Part shown: piece by piece, positions 7,953 through 18,520 of the stretch | How the letters are laid out: each line of letters begins with the position of its first letter | Position numbering within the stretch: position 1 is the first letter of the stretch | NCBI GenBank assembly: GCA_900298995.1 | Contig: OMIC01000034.1 | Span: 1-43,710 of the forward strand | Source of the DNA: Hyphomicrobiaceae bacterium | Lineage (GTDB): Bacteria; Pseudomonadota; Alphaproteobacteria; Rhizobiales; Aestuariivirgaceae | Length of the DNA: 43,710 nucleotides | Direction: 5' to 3' | Notes under the pieces: generated by a model | Seen by the model: the letters and a program-made list of their open reading frames with translations, nothing else | Told to the model about the DNA's origin: nothing | Databases searched by the model: none | Translations under genes and position numbers: made by a program

Positions 7953-10034
7953 ATGCCCAAAATCAAGATCGACGGCACGGAGATCGAGGTCGAAAACGGC
8001 CTCACCCTGCTTCAGGCCTGTGAACAGGCGGGCGCCGAGGTGCCGCGCTTCTGTTATCACGAGCGGCTCTCGATCGCCGGAAACTGTCGCATGTGCCTGG
8101 TCGAAGTGAAGGGCGGACCACCAAAGCCGCAAGCCTCCTGTGCGATGTCGGTGAACGATCTGCGCCCCGGTCCCAACGGCGAACCTCCGGAGGTGTTCAC
8201 CAAGACGCCGATGGTCAAGAAGGCGCGCGAGGGGGTGATGGAGTTCCTGCTCATCAACCATCCGCTGGACTGTCCGATCTGCGACCAGGGTGGCGAATGC
8301 GACCTTCAGGACCAGGCCATGGCCTATGGTGTCGACAAGAACCGTTTCCACGAGAACAAGCGCGCCGTCGAGGACAAATATCTGGGACCGCTCATCAAGA
8401 CCGAGATGACCCGCTGCATCCAGTGCACCCGCTGCGTTCGCTTCACCACCGAGGTCGGCGGCATCGAAGAGATGGGCGCCACCGGCCGCGGCGAGGACAT
8501 GGAGATCACCACCTATCTCAACAAGGCGATTTCCTCGGAGCTTCAGGGCAACATCGTTGATCTCTGCCCGGTGGGCGCCCTCACGTCGCGCCCTTATGAG
8601 TTCAAGGCGAGGCCCTGGGAGTTGCGCAAGACCCCGACCATTGACGTCATGGATGCCGTTGGCTCCAACATTCGGGTGGATGCACGCGGCCGCGAGGTGA
8701 TGCGCATCCTGCCGCGCACCCATGAGGACGTGAACGAGGAGTGGATCTCCGACAAGACTCGCTTTGTGTGGGATGGTCTCAAGACGCAGCGGCTTGATCG
8801 TCCGTATGTCCGCGAGTTCGGCAAGCTTCGTGCCGCCAACTGGACCGAAGCCTTTCAGCGCATTGCCCAACGCATGAAGGGTGTTAAACCCGAGCGGGTC
8901 GGCATCATTCTCGGTGATCTGGTGGCGGCCGCAGAGGCATTCTCATGGCGGCAGCTTGCCGAGCAGCTTGGCATCAAGAACATTGACTGTCGCCAGGACG
9001 GCTCCCCGCTGGGCGAGAAGGGGGGGCGAGCTGGCTATCTGTTCAACACCGGTATCGCCGGAATTGAGCAGGCCGACTCGATCCTGATCATCGGTAGCAA
9101 TCCGCGTCTCGAAGCGCCGGTTCTCAATGCGCGCATCCGCAAGCGTTATCTGAAGGGCGGCTGCGCAATCAGCGTGATCGGCGAGAAGGCCGACCTGACC
9201 TATCCCTATCACTATGTCGGCGCAGGTCCGGAATCGCTAACCCAGTTCCTTGCCGTCGAGTCGCCCGCGGCCGCAAAGCCGATGGTGATTGTGGGGCAGG
9301 GTGCGCTGGCCCGTCCCGATGGACGGCAGGTTCTTGCTGCGGCCTACAAGGCCGCCGTGAGGCTTGGCGCCGTCAAGGAAGGATGGAACGGCTTCAACGT
9401 CCTGCACACGGCGGCCGGGCGGATTGGCGCGCTTGATGTCTGTGCGCTTCCAGCCAGTGATGGAGGCAAGGCAACGCTCGAGATGCTGGATGCCGCGAAG
9501 TCTGGTGAGCTTGATGTTCTGTTCCTCATTGGCGCCGATGAAATTGACACGACGGCGCTCGGTGCCACGTTTGTCGTCTATGCCGGAACCCATGGTGATG
9601 CCGGTGCCCACCGCGCCGATGTGATCCTGGCAGGGGCTGCCTACGTCGAAAAGCAGGCCACCTATGTGAACACCGAGGGACGGCCCCAGATGACCCAGCG
9701 GGCGTCCCTCCCGCCCGGCGATGCACGCGAAGACTGGGCGATATTCCGGGCGCTCTCCGAGGCGCTTGGTTCGGCTCTGCCCTGGAACAACCTCGATGAG
9801 TTGCGAACCTCAATGTACAAGCAGGCACCGCAATTGCTGAAGCTCGATCATCGCAGCGAAGCCGTGACGGCGGAGCTTGCGGATCTTGCAGCGGTTTCGG
9901 GTGCCATGTCGCACGAACCTTTCCGCTCTGCGGTCAGCGATTTCTACATGACCAACCCGATCGCTCGCGCATCCAGGACCATGGCCGAGTGTGCAGCACT
10001 GAAGAATGTGCGTGCTCTCGAGGCGGCGGAGTAG
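7953..10034 (+). CDS. nuoG: NADH-quinone oxidoreductase subunit G
   Basis: A 693-residue iron-sulfur subunit that carries electrons from NuoF toward NuoI. The N-terminal ferredoxin domain shows the 2Fe-2S Cys ([22 protein letters not shown]). A His/Cys cluster site follows ([18 protein letters not shown]), then the cubane site [10 protein letters not shown]. The rest is the molybdopterin-oxidoreductase-like domain, which in this family has lost the metal cofactor. I chose ATG 7953 (MPKIKIDG) because the domain begins there; an upstream in-frame ATG at 7887 lies inside nuoF. Confidence 0.96.
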   Translation: MPKIKIDGTEIEVENGLTLLQACEQAGAEVPRFCYHERLSIAGNCRMCLVEVKGGPPKPQASCAMSVNDLRPGPNGEPPEVFTKTPMVKKAREGVMEFLLINHPLDCPICDQGGECDLQDQAMAYGVDKNRFHENKRAVEDKYLGPLIKTEMTRCIQCTRCVRFTTEVGGIEEMGATGRGEDMEITTYLNKAISSELQGNIVDLCPVGALTSRPYEFKARPWELRKTPTIDVMDAVGSNIRVDARGREVMRILPRTHEDVNEEWISDKTRFVWDGLKTQRLDRPYVREFGKLRAANWTEAFQRIAQRMKGVKPERVGIILGDLVAAAEAFSWRQLAEQLGIKNIDCRQDGSPLGEKGGRAGYLFNTGIAGIEQADSILIIGSNPRLEAPVLNARIRKRYLKGGCAISVIGEKADLTYPYHYVGAGPESLTQFLAVESPAAAKPMVIVGQGALARPDGRQVLAAAYKAAVRLGAVKEGWNGFNVLHTAAGRIGALDVCALPASDGGKATLEMLDAAKSGELDVLFLIGADEIDTTALGATFVVYAGTHGDAGAHRADVILAGAAYVEKQATYVNTEGRPQMTQRASLPPGDAREDWAIFRALSEALGSALPWNNLDELRTSMYKQAPQLLKLDHRSEAVTAELADLAAVSGAMSHEPFRSAVSDFYMTNPIARASRTMAECAALKNVRALEAAE

Positions 10035-10037
10035 GCC

Positions 10038-11099
10038 ATGAACGAAGCGCTTCTTACACTTCTGTTCTTCGCCGCCGTGAGCTTCGGCTTCATGTCCGGT
10101 CTGCTGATCATTGTGGCCTATCTGCTGTGGGCGGACCGCAAGATCTGGGCTGCCGTGCAGATGCGCCGCGGGCCCAATGTTGTCGGGCCCTGGGGCCTTT
10201 TCCAATCCTTCGCCGACCTGATCAAGTTTGCGCTGAAGGAGGTTGTCATCCCTGACGGTGCCAACAAGGGCGTGTTCGTGATCGCACCGCTTGTTACGGC
10301 TTCGCTGGCGCTTGCGGCATGGGCCGTGGTTCCGGTGTCGGAAGGCTCGTTCCTTGGCCTGGTCGAAGGTAAGTGGGTGATCGCCGACATCAACGTCGGA
10401 ATTCTGTATCTCTTCGCGCTCTCCTCGCTCGGCGTCTATGGTGTCATCATGGGTGGTTGGGCGTCGAACTCCAAATATCCCTTCCTGTCAGCCCTCAGGT
10501 CTGCCGCGCAGATGGTGTCCTACGAAGTCTCCATCGGCTTTGTGATCGTGACCGTGCTGCTCTGTGCCGGCTCGATGAACCTCACCGAAATCGTACGCTC
10601 GCAATCCACCGGTCTTGGCACAATGCTTGGCCTTCCGGGCTCGTTCCTTGATTGGTATTTTCTGCCGCTCTTGCCGATGTTCGTGATCTTCTTCGTATCT
10701 GCCCTCGCCGAAACCAACCGCCCGCCCTTCGATCTGGTCGAGGCGGAGTCGGAACTGGTCGCGGGTTTCATGGTCGAGTACTCGTCCACGCCCTACCTGC
10801 TGTTCATGCTCGGCGAATATGTGGCCATCGTGCTGATGTGTGCGATGACCACCATTCTGTTCCTCGGCGGCTGGCTGCCGATCGTTGATGCGCCTCCCTT
10901 CAACTGGATTCCGGGAATCCTGTGGTTCCTGTTGAAGGTCATTTTCGTTTTCTTCATGTTTGCCATGGTGAAGGCCATCGTGCCGCGGTACCGCTATGAC
11001 CAGCTGATGCGGCTGGGCTGGAAGGTGTTCCTCCCCATCTCGCTGTTCTGGGTGGCGCTGACGGCTGGTGTTCTAGTGACCTTCGGGTGGGCGCCATGA
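10038..11099 (+). CDS. nuoH: NADH-quinone oxidoreductase subunit H
   Basis: A 353-residue membrane subunit with about eight helices that forms the quinone entry tunnel and the start of the proton path. Visible signatures are [19 protein letters not shown] in the first cytoplasmic loop and [18 protein letters not shown] with its acidic cluster. Length is normal. Its TGA overlaps the ATG of the small gene that follows. Confidence 0.97.
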   Translation: MNEALLTLLFFAAVSFGFMSGLLIIVAYLLWADRKIWAAVQMRRGPNVVGPWGLFQSFADLIKFALKEVVIPDGANKGVFVIAPLVTASLALAAWAVVPVSEGSFLGLVEGKWVIADINVGILYLFALSSLGVYGVIMGGWASNSKYPFLSALRSAAQMVSYEVSIGFVIVTVLLCAGSMNLTEIVRSQSTGLGTMLGLPGSFLDWYFLPLLPMFVIFFVSALAETNRPPFDLVEAESELVAGFMVEYSSTPYLLFMLGEYVAIVLMCAMTTILFLGGWLPIVDAPPFNWIPGILWFLLKVIFVFFMFAMVKAIVPRYRYDQLMRLGWKVFLPISLFWVALTAGVLVTFGWAP

Positions 11100-11338
11100 G
11101 TTTTGGGGGTTTTCTCGGCGGTCTGCTGTTTCTCGCCATCGGATTGGCTGAGCTGGCGGTCTTCAACCGCTACCTCTATCCGGCACTGCGCTGGCGTCAT
11201 GAACGTGCCAAGCTGACCCAGAGCCAGTGCGTCCGGCCCGCCACCATTCTGGCGCTCGTCCGAGTTCAGAGCCTGGTGCTGCTGCCGCTCATTGGCGTCA
11301 TCGCGGGAGACCGCATGAGATTCGGGGTTCCCGCATGA
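11096..11338 (+). CDS. Unrecognised 80-residue membrane protein inside the nuo operon
   Basis: This small gene sits between nuoH and nuoI. It begins with ATG 11096 overlapping the nuoH stop (ATGA) and ends with TGA overlapping the nuoI start in the same way, so it is translationally coupled on both sides and very likely real. A GTG three codons earlier (11087) is an alternative start. Two hydrophobic segments are visible, about residues 4-24 ([19 protein letters not shown]) and 52-70 ([18 protein letters not shown]), joined by a basic loop (LRWRHERAK), which predicts a hairpin in the membrane. I do not recognise it. It is not one of the 14 core subunits. Unknown small reading frames are known in other alphaproteobacterial nuo operons, such as that of Rhodobacter capsulatus. 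A role in assembly or as an extra subunit is inference. Confidence 0.85.
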   Translation: MSFGGFLGGLLFLAIGLAELAVFNRYLYPALRWRHERAKLTQSQCVRPATILALVRVQSLVLLPLIGVIAGDRMRFGVPA

Positions 11339-11823
11339 AAGTCGCTCAGGCTGCCCGCTCGCTGTTCCTGAAGGAGTTCCTTGCCGCCACCGTGCTGGCC
11401 ATGCGTTACTTCTTCGCGCCCAAGGCGACGATCAACTACCCGAATGAAAAAGGCCCGGTTTCGCCGCGTTTCCGTGGCGAACACGCGCTTCGCCGCTACC
11501 CCAATGGCGAGGAGCGCTGCATTGCCTGCAAGCTTTGCGAAGCTGTATGTCCTGCGCTTGCCATCACCATCGAGGCGGGACCGCGCCGCAATGATGGAAC
11601 GCGGCGCACCACCCGCTACGACATCGACATGGTGAAGTGCATCTACTGCGGCTTCTGCCAGGAAGCCTGCCCGGTCGATGCGATCGTGCTCGGACCCAAT
11701 TTCGAATTCGCCACCGAAACCCGCGAAGAGCTGCTGTTCGACAAGCAGAAGCTGCTCGACAACGGTGACCGCTGGGAGCGTGAAATCGCGAAGAACATCG
11801 CGATGGACGCGCTCTACCGCTGA
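11335..11823 (+). CDS. nuoI: NADH-quinone oxidoreductase subunit I
   Basis: A 162-residue ferredoxin-like subunit with the two 4Fe-4S clusters N6a and N6b that pass electrons to NuoB. Both motifs are complete: [12 protein letters not shown] and [12 protein letters not shown]. The N-terminal part carries the conserved [16 protein letters not shown]. The ATG at 11335 overlaps the TGA of the small membrane-protein gene and gives the standard length; a longer frame upstream overlaps that gene and is rejected. Confidence 0.97.
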   Translation: MKVAQAARSLFLKEFLAATVLAMRYFFAPKATINYPNEKGPVSPRFRGEHALRRYPNGEERCIACKLCEAVCPALAITIEAGPRRNDGTRRTTRYDIDMVKCIYCGFCQEACPVDAIVLGPNFEFATETREELLFDKQKLLDNGDRWEREIAKNIAMDALYR

Positions 11824-11833
11824 AGGAGACCCC

Positions 11834-12439
11834 ATGGCCGCCGCTCTCTTCTTCTATCTCTTCGCCGCCATCGCGGTGGCCTCTGCCGTGATGGTGATCT
11901 CGGCCCGGAACCCCGTCCACTCGGTTCTCTTTCTCATTCTCTGTTTCTTCAATGCAGCAGGCCTCTTCGTGCTGCTTGGGGCTGAGTTCCTCGCGATGAT
12001 TCTGGTCGTCGTCTATGTTGGCGCTGTGGCGGTGTTGTTCCTGTTTGTTGTCATGATGCTCGACGTCGATTTCGTCGAACTGCGCGAGGGAATGCTCAAC
12101 TATCTGCCCGTCGGGGTGTCCATCGGGTTCATCGTGCTGGTCGATCTGGCATTGGTTGTGGGCAGCTGGGCCACTGATCCGGCCAGCGTTCAGGCGCGTG
12201 GCGCCCCCACACCGGAGGGGGTCAGCAACACGGAAGCGCTCGGCCGCATTCTCTACACTGACTTCATCTTCTATTTCCAGGCGGCGGGTCTCGTTTTGCT
12301 GGTGGCCATGGTGGGCGCCATCGTGCTGACCTTGCGCCACAAGCAGGGCGTCAAGCGCCAGAGCATAGCAGAGCAGGTGGCACGCAGGCCTGCGACGGCC
12401 ATCGAGGTCGTCAAGGTCAAGCCGGGGCAGGGGATCTGA
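11834..12439 (+). CDS. nuoJ: NADH-quinone oxidoreductase subunit J
   Basis: A 201-residue membrane subunit with five predicted helices, in the proton-translocating arm. The family signature is visible around AEFLAMILVVVYVGAVAVLFLFVVMML, where helix 3 carries the conserved Tyr-Val-Gly-Ala segment. ATG 11834 follows AAGGAG, a strong ribosome binding site. The last 40 residues are polar and basic. Confidence 0.96.
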   Translation: MAAALFFYLFAAIAVASAVMVISARNPVHSVLFLILCFFNAAGLFVLLGAEFLAMILVVVYVGAVAVLFLFVVMMLDVDFVELREGMLNYLPVGVSIGFIVLVDLALVVGSWATDPASVQARGAPTPEGVSNTEALGRILYTDFIFYFQAAGLVLLVAMVGAIVLTLRHKQGVKRQSIAEQVARRPATAIEVVKVKPGQGI

Positions 12440-12442
12440 TCC

Positions 12443-12751
12443 ATGGAAATCGGTCTCTCACACTATCTCACGGTTGCGGCCATCCTGTTCACGGTCGGCA
12501 TATTCGGTATCTTTCTCAACCGAAAGAACGTGATTGTCATCCTCATGTCGGTTGAGTTGATCCTGCTGGCGGTCAATATCAACCTTGTGGCCTTTTCCAG
12601 TTTCCTCGGCGACCTCGTGGGTCAGGTCTTCGCGCTGCTGGTGCTCACCGTGGCGGCGGGTGAGGCAGCCATCGGACTTGCCATCCTCGTCACCTATTTC
12701 CGCAATCGCGGCACGATCGCGGTTGAAGACATCAATCTCATGAAGGGCTGA
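12443..12751 (+). CDS. nuoK: NADH-quinone oxidoreductase subunit K
   Basis: A 102-residue, three-helix membrane subunit. The two conserved Glu residues used in proton transfer are visible, one in [13 protein letters not shown] and one in [12 protein letters not shown]. Length matches the family. It starts three bases after the nuoJ stop. Confidence 0.97.
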   Translation: MEIGLSHYLTVAAILFTVGIFGIFLNRKNVIVILMSVELILLAVNINLVAFSSFLGDLVGQVFALLVLTVAAGEAAIGLAILVTYFRNRGTIAVEDINLMKG

Positions 12752-12759
12752 CGGGCAAC

Positions 12760-14799
12760 ATGCATACCGTCTTAACCGCCATCGTCTTCCTGCCGCTCAT
12801 CGGGGCGCTTGTCGCGGGTCTGCTCGGAACCCGTGTGTTCAAGGCTCTGGGGAGCGACGCCGAGGTCTATGGCGAACACCACATCCAAGGGTCGCATCAT
12901 CCGCATGGGGATCATGACGATCACGGCCATCATGGTCACTATGACGGACCGAAATGGCCCATGTACCTGACCACGCTGCTGCTGTGCATCGGCGCGCTCC
13001 TGTCGTGGTACGTGTTCATTGGATTCCTGCACGAACCCCAGGTCGAAAAGGTCGAGCTATTGCGCTGGATCAATTCGGGAGCACTTGCGGCCAACTGGAC
13101 CATCCGGGTGGATACGCTCACCGCTGTGATGCTGGTCGTGGTCAATACCGTGTCGGCCCTCGTTCACATCTACTCGCTCGGCTACATGAGCCATGACGAG
13201 CACCAGCCCCGGTTCTTCGCCTATCTCTCGCTCTTCACCTTCGCCATGCTGATGCTGGTGACTGCCGACAATCTCGTCCAGATGTTTTTCGGCTGGGAGG
13301 GGGTTGGCCTCGCTTCCTATCTGCTGATCGGCTTCTGGTACACGCGCGACAGCGCCAATGCGGCCGCCATGAAGGCCTTCATTGTCAATCGCGTCGGCGA
13401 CTTCGGCTTCGCGCTCGGTATTTTCGGGTGCTTCGCGGTGTTCCAGACGGTCGATTTCGACACGATCTTCGCCGCAGCTCCCGGGGTTGCAGGAAAGCCA
13501 ATGCATTTCCTGTCCTGGGAACCCGACACGCTGACCGTTCTCTGTCTTCTCCTGTTCATGGGCGCCATGGGCAAATCGGCCCAGTTCCTGCTCCATACCT
13601 GGCTGCCGGATGCGATGGAAGGCCCGACGCCGGTGTCAGCGCTTATCCATGCCGCCACCATGGTGACGGCGGGTGAGTTCATGGTGGCCCGGCTGTCGCC
13701 GATGTTCGAACTCGCGCCTGATGCCAAGACCGTCGTGGTGGTGATCGGTGCCATCACGGCGTTCTTCGCCGCGACGGTTGGTCTCGTACAGAACGACATC
13801 AAGCGCGTCATTGCCTATTCCACCTGTTCCCAGCTTGGCTACATGTTCGTGGCGCTGGGTGTGGGGGCCTATGGCGCGGGTGTCTTCCACCTCTTTACCC
13901 ACGCGTTCTTCAAGGCGCTGCTGTTCCTCGGCTCTGGTTCGGTCATTCACGCCATGTCGGGCGAGCAGGACATGCGCAAGATGGGTGGGCTGGGGCCGCT
14001 GATCCGGGTCACCTTCGTGATGATGATCATCGGCAATCTGGCGCTGACCGGTTTTCCGTTCACGGCCGGATACTATTCGAAAGACGCGATCATCGAGTCG
14101 GCCTGGTTCACGGGCTGGGGCTTTGCCTACTGGCTCCTTCTTCTTGCTGCCTTCGGCACCTCTTTCTACTCATGGCGGCTTGCCTTCATGACCTTCTCAG
14201 GCCCACCGCGCGCCGATGCCAAAACCATGGATCATGTCCATGAAAGCCCGAACATCATGCTTGTGCCTCTCTATGTTTTGGCGGTTGGCGCGCTTGCGGC
14301 TGGCTTCGTGTTCAAGGACTATTTCATCGGTCATGAATACAAGGCGTTCTGGGGGGCTTCCATTGCCACGGGCGACGTGTTGCATGAGATCCACGAAGAA
14401 GGAGTCATACCTGCGCTGGTCAAATGGTCGCCGGCCATTGCCATGGTTCTTGGTTTCGCGCTCGCCTGGCTGTTCTACATACGGGACACGGCGTTGCCCG
14501 CGAGGCTAGCCGCGCAGAACGAACCGCTGTACAAGTTCCTTCTCAACAAGTGGTACTTTGACGAGATCTATGACGTGATCTTCGTCCGGCCCGCCATGTG
14601 GCTGGGCCGTGTCTTGTGGAAGAAGGGCGACGGCATGCTGATCGATGGCTTCGGTCCCGACGGCGTGGCGACCGCCGTCAGCGATGTCACCCGCGGCGTC
14701 GTGCGACTGCAAACCGGCTATCTCTATCATTATGCCTTCGCAATGATGATCGGCGTGGCAGCCTTGATTTCCTGGTTTATGTTCGGGGGCGCGCACTGA
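12760..14799 (+). CDS. nuoL: NADH-quinone oxidoreductase subunit L
   Basis: A 679-residue antiporter-like subunit at the distal end of the membrane arm, one of the three proton pumps. Family signatures are the Glu of [18 protein letters not shown], the Lys of [34 protein letters not shown], and [18 protein letters not shown]. Between helices 1 and 2 (residues 40-60) there is an unusual His/Asp-rich stretch with ten His in 21 residues (12877-12945). The C-terminal lateral helix region is present. The TGA overlaps the nuoM start. Confidence 0.96.
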   Translation: MHTVLTAIVFLPLIGALVAGLLGTRVFKALGSDAEVYGEHHIQGSHHPHGDHDDHGHHGHYDGPKWPMYLTTLLLCIGALLSWYVFIGFLHEPQVEKVELLRWINSGALAANWTIRVDTLTAVMLVVVNTVSALVHIYSLGYMSHDEHQPRFFAYLSLFTFAMLMLVTADNLVQMFFGWEGVGLASYLLIGFWYTRDSANAAAMKAFIVNRVGDFGFALGIFGCFAVFQTVDFDTIFAAAPGVAGKPMHFLSWEPDTLTVLCLLLFMGAMGKSAQFLLHTWLPDAMEGPTPVSALIHAATMVTAGEFMVARLSPMFELAPDAKTVVVVIGAITAFFAATVGLVQNDIKRVIAYSTCSQLGYMFVALGVGAYGAGVFHLFTHAFFKALLFLGSGSVIHAMSGEQDMRKMGGLGPLIRVTFVMMIIGNLALTGFPFTAGYYSKDAIIESAWFTGWGFAYWLLLLAAFGTSFYSWRLAFMTFSGPPRADAKTMDHVHESPNIMLVPLYVLAVGALAAGFVFKDYFIGHEYKAFWGASIATGDVLHEIHEEGVIPALVKWSPAIAMVLGFALAWLFYIRDTALPARLAAQNEPLYKFLLNKWYFDEIYDVIFVRPAMWLGRVLWKKGDGMLIDGFGPDGVATAVSDVTRGVVRLQTGYLYHYAFAMMIGVAALISWFMFGGAH

Positions 14800-16313
14800 T
14801 GTCGGGCTGGCCTATTCTTTCCGTCGTCACCTTCCTGCCGCTGCTCGGTGTCCTGTTCATCCTCACCGTTCGCGGCGAAGATGAGGGGGCACTGCGCAAC
14901 ATACGCTGGGGTGCGTTCTGGACGACGCTCGTTACCTTTCTTCTGTCCCTGCTGATCTGGGTGGGCTTCGACCCCGGCGCTGCAGGTTTCCAGTTTGTCG
15001 AAACGCACGCGTGGCTCGGAGGTGCGGCCTCTTACCGGCTCGGTGTTGACGGCATTTCGATGCCCTTCGTGATCCTGACGACCTTCCTCATGCCGCTTTG
15101 CATTCTAGCCTCTTGGCATGTGACCAAGCGGGTGAAGGAATACATGATTGCCTTCCTCGTGCTGGAGACGCTCATGATCGGCGTGTTCTGCGCGCTGGAC
15201 ATGGTGCTCTTCTACCTCTTCTTCGAAGCCGGTCTCATCCCGATGTTCCTGATCATCGGCATCTGGGGCGGGCCACGGCGCGTCTATGCCAGCTTCAAGT
15301 TCTTCCTCTATACGCTGCTGGGCTCCGTGCTCATGCTTCTGGCCATCATCTATATGTATTGGACGGGCGGTTCGACCGATATCGCTGCGCTGCTGGCCAA
15401 GCCTGCGTTCACGCCTGAGGCCCAGAAATGGCTCTGGCTCGCCTTCTTCGCTTCCTTCGCGGTCAAGATGCCAATGTGGCCGGTCCACACCTGGCTGCCC
15501 GATGCGCATGTCGAGGCGCCGACCGCGGGCTCCGTCATACTTGCCGCCATCCTGCTGAAGATGGGCGGCTATGGGTTCCTGCGGTTCTCGCTGCCCATGT
15601 TTCCCGATGCCAGTCTCTATTTTCAGGATTTCGTGTTTGCCCTGTCGGTCATCGCCATCGTCTACACCTCGCTCGTGGCGCTGATGCAGGAGGATATGAA
15701 GAAGCTCATTGCCTATTCCTCGGTGGCGCACATGGGCTTCGTCACCATGGGGATCTTCTCGCTCAATCGTCAGGGTATCGACGGAGCGATGTTCCAGATG
15801 ATTAGCCACGGGCTGGTGTCAGGCGCGCTGTTCCTGTGCGTGGGTGTTGTCTATGACCGGTTGCACACCCGGGAGATCGCTGCCTATGGCGGACTCGTCA
15901 AGATCATGCCGCTGTTTGCCTTCACCTTCATGGTGTTCACCATGGCAAACGTCGGACTTCCGGGAACGTCGGGCTTCGTTGGCGAATTCCTGTCCCTGAT
16001 GGGTGCGTTCGAGGCCAATAGCTGGGTTGCCTTCTTCGCAACATTTGGCGTCATCCTCTCTGCCGGCTATGCCCTGTGGCTCTACCGCCGTGTCGTGTTT
16101 GGCAAGCTCGAGAAGCCCGCACTCATGCACCTGCCGGACATGACGCCGCGCGAACTCGCAACGCTCCTGCCCCTCATCGTTCTCACCATTTTCTTCGGCG
16201 CCTATCCCGCGCCGATCCTGGATGCCTTCGGCCCTACGGTCGAGACCATCATCAAGCCTTTGAACGAGGCCGCCGCCCACGCGCATGCGCTGGCGGCCGC
16301 CTCGCTGCAATAA
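14799..16313 (+). CDS. nuoM: NADH-quinone oxidoreductase subunit M
   Basis: A 504-residue antiporter-like proton-pumping subunit. The key Glu is in [15 protein letters not shown], and the pump Lys lies in [39 protein letters not shown] and [18 protein letters not shown] are also typical. The start is ATG 14799, overlapping the nuoL stop; a longer in-frame extension lies within nuoL and is rejected. Confidence 0.97.
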   Translation: MSGWPILSVVTFLPLLGVLFILTVRGEDEGALRNIRWGAFWTTLVTFLLSLLIWVGFDPGAAGFQFVETHAWLGGAASYRLGVDGISMPFVILTTFLMPLCILASWHVTKRVKEYMIAFLVLETLMIGVFCALDMVLFYLFFEAGLIPMFLIIGIWGGPRRVYASFKFFLYTLLGSVLMLLAIIYMYWTGGSTDIAALLAKPAFTPEAQKWLWLAFFASFAVKMPMWPVHTWLPDAHVEAPTAGSVILAAILLKMGGYGFLRFSLPMFPDASLYFQDFVFALSVIAIVYTSLVALMQEDMKKLIAYSSVAHMGFVTMGIFSLNRQGIDGAMFQMISHGLVSGALFLCVGVVYDRLHTREIAAYGGLVKIMPLFAFTFMVFTMANVGLPGTSGFVGEFLSLMGAFEANSWVAFFATFGVILSAGYALWLYRRVVFGKLEKPALMHLPDMTPRELATLLPLIVLTIFFGAYPAPILDAFGPTVETIIKPLNEAAAHAHALAAASLQ

Positions 16314-16325
16314 GGACAAGACCCC

Positions 16326-17771
16326 ATGTGGCTTCTTCAACAGGCTGATGCCGTTGCCGCACTTCCCGAGGTTGCGCTGGCGCTTCTGGCTATGGCGCTT
16401 CTGATGTTTGGCGTGTTCCGGAAAGGCGAGGACACCGAACCCGTCATCATCGCCGCACTTGTGGCTCTGGGCGTGGCGGCCACTCTCGTCGTGTGGGGTG
16501 GCGAAGGCCGGATGGTCGCCTTCAAGGGTGCTTTCGTGGTTGACACCTTCGCCCGCGTCATGAAGGTCCTGGTTCTGTTTGGCTCTGCGGTGGCGCTGGC
16601 GCTGTCGGCAGGTTTCATGCGGCGGGATGGCTCGCAACGGTTCGAATATCCGGTCCTGATCCTTCTGGCTACCGTCGGCATGATGCTGATGATCTCGGCC
16701 AACAGCCTGATCTCACTCTACATGGGCCTCGAACTGCAGTCGCTCTCGCTTTATGTGCTGGCGGCCATCAACCGGGATTCGGCGCGCGCCTCGGAGGCCG
16801 GGCTCAAGTATTTCGTGTTGGGTGCCCTGTCCTCCGGCATGCTTCTTTATGGCGCTTCGCTCGTCTATGGCTTCACGGGTTCGACCGAGTTTCCGCAGAT
16901 TGCTGCGCATCTGGCCCAGCAGGGCGCTGGCATCGGAATGGTCTTTGGTCTCGTCTTCGTGATCGCCGGTCTTGCCTTCAAGATTTCGGCCGTGCCCTTC
17001 CACATGTGGACACCTGATGTTTATGAAGGGGCGCCGACGCCCGTGACCGCGTTTTTCGCTGCGGCGCCCAAGGTGGCCGCGATGGCGCTGATCACACGGG
17101 TCATGGTCGAGCCCTTCGGCGCCATTGTCAGTGACTGGCGCCAGATCATCGTCTTCGTGTCGATCGCTTCCATGGTGCTCGGCGCCTTCGCAGCCATCGG
17201 CCAGAACAACATCAAGCGCCTTCTCGCCTATTCATCCATCGCCAACATGGGCTTCGCCCTGGTAGGGCTGGCGGCGGGAACGCAGCAGGGAGTGGAGGGT
17301 GTCATTCTCTACATGATCATCTACATGATCATGACGCTCGGCACCTTCGCCTGTGTGCTAGCAATGCGCCGCAAGGGCGTCATGCTCGAGGATATATCGG
17401 AATTTTCAGGGCTCGCCCGCAACCACAAGGGGCTTGCTTTTATATTTGCGATGCTGATGTTCTCGCTCGCTGGCATTCCCCCGCTTGCAGGATTTTTCGC
17501 GAAGTACTTTGTCTTTGCCGCTGCCGTGCAGTCGGGTCTCTTCACCCTTGCCATCATCGGCGTCATCAGTTCGGTGGTGGGAGCCTTCTATTACCTTCGC
17601 ATCGTGAAGATCATCTATTTCGATGAACCTCGCGAGCCGCTGGATCCGATTGATGGCGAGGTGAAGCTCGTGGCCTATGCCGCCGGAGTCTTCACCGTCC
17701 TGTTCGTCATACCGTGGATTGCGGCGCCGGTGATTGAGGTTGCGGCGGCGGCAGCGCAGTCGCTCTATTGA
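16326..17771 (+). CDS. nuoN: NADH-quinone oxidoreductase subunit N
   Basis: A 481-residue antiporter-like subunit, third of the proton pumps and the last complex I gene of the operon. Motifs seen are LYMGLELQSLSLYVL with the conserved Glu, GLAFKISAVPFHMWTPDVY with the Lys, EGAPTPVTAFFAAAPKVA, and NIKRLLAYSSIANMGF. The stop overlaps the TTG start of birA, so birA is probably made from the same transcript. Confidence 0.97.
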   Translation: MWLLQQADAVAALPEVALALLAMALLMFGVFRKGEDTEPVIIAALVALGVAATLVVWGGEGRMVAFKGAFVVDTFARVMKVLVLFGSAVALALSAGFMRRDGSQRFEYPVLILLATVGMMLMISANSLISLYMGLELQSLSLYVLAAINRDSARASEAGLKYFVLGALSSGMLLYGASLVYGFTGSTEFPQIAAHLAQQGAGIGMVFGLVFVIAGLAFKISAVPFHMWTPDVYEGAPTPVTAFFAAAPKVAAMALITRVMVEPFGAIVSDWRQIIVFVSIASMVLGAFAAIGQNNIKRLLAYSSIANMGFALVGLAAGTQQGVEGVILYMIIYMIMTLGTFACVLAMRRKGVMLEDISEFSGLARNHKGLAFIFAMLMFSLAGIPPLAGFFAKYFVFAAAVQSGLFTLAIIGVISSVVGAFYYLRIVKIIYFDEPREPLDPIDGEVKLVAYAAGVFTVLFVIPWIAAPVIEVAAAAAQSLY

Positions 17772-18520
17772 TTCTCGCGACAGGACATCCGGTCCGCCAT
17801 TTCGACAGCATCGATTCCACGAATGTCGAGGCAAGGCGGATGGCCGATCTCGGCGAGCGTGGACCGCTCTGGCTCTGGGCGGAGGAGCAGACCGGAGGGC
17901 GCGGGCGTCTGGGTCGAAACTGGGTGAGCGAACCGGGCAACCTCTATGCCACATTTCTATTTCCGCTGACGGGTGGTCCTGAATCCGCACACCAGATCAG
18001 TTTTGTCGCGGCACTTGCTGTTCATGACATGGTTGGTGCGCTGCGGCCTGACCTTGTGGCGCGCATCAAGTGGCCGAACGACGTGTTGATAGGAGGCGCA
18101 AAGTTCTGCGGAGTGCTCCCTGAAGTGGTCGGCACCGCACCGACCCGCGTTGCCATCGGCTGCGGAGTGAATGTCGCGCATGCTCCGCGGGGGACGCCCT
18201 ATCCCGTTACGGCCCTTGGTGATGGTCTGGCGCTCTCTGCCGTCCTGGAGGAACTCGACAGGGCCCTCAGTGCACGGCTTTCTCAGTGGGATGAGGGCAA
18301 GGGCTTTGCGTTCATCCGTGCCGAATGGTCGGCCCGCGCGCTGGGTATTGGTGGGCCGGTGAAGGCCTCTGTCGGACCGGTTCAGCGGACGGGCATTTTT
18401 GTGGGTCTTGCTGCCGATGGTGCGCTTGTCCTGGAAGAGGCCGATGGCTCACGTTGCCTCGTCCATTCCGGAGATGTCATCTTTGCCGAACTCGAGAAAC
18501 TGAGACGGGTACCATCATGA
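17768..18520 (+). CDS. birA: Biotin--[acetyl-CoA-carboxylase] ligase
   Basis: A 250-residue enzyme that activates biotin with ATP and attaches it to the acceptor Lys of carboxylases. The catalytic signatures are TGGRGRLGRNW (biotinyl-AMP loop) and RIKWPNDVLIGGAKFCGVL (biotin and Lys binding). There is no N-terminal winged-helix domain, so this is a ligase without the repressor function of the E. coli protein. The start is TTG 17768, overlapping the nuoN stop, and the gene overlaps rnj by four bases. The nuoN-birA link is common in rhizobia. Confidence 0.93.
   Translation: MILATGHPVRHFDSIDSTNVEARRMADLGERGPLWLWAEEQTGGRGRLGRNWVSEPGNLYATFLFPLTGGPESAHQISFVAALAVHDMVGALRPDLVARIKWPNDVLIGGAKFCGVLPEVVGTAPTRVAIGCGVNVAHAPRGTPYPVTALGDGLALSAVLEELDRALSARLSQWDEGKGFAFIRAEWSARALGIGGPVKASVGPVQRTGIFVGLAADGALVLEEADGSRCLVHSGDVIFAELEKLRRVPS

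Noticed and set aside
7695-8870. Minus-strand open frame (391 codons) opposite nuoF and nuoG
   Set aside because: Shadow of nuoF/nuoG, whose iron-sulfur motifs prove the plus strand.
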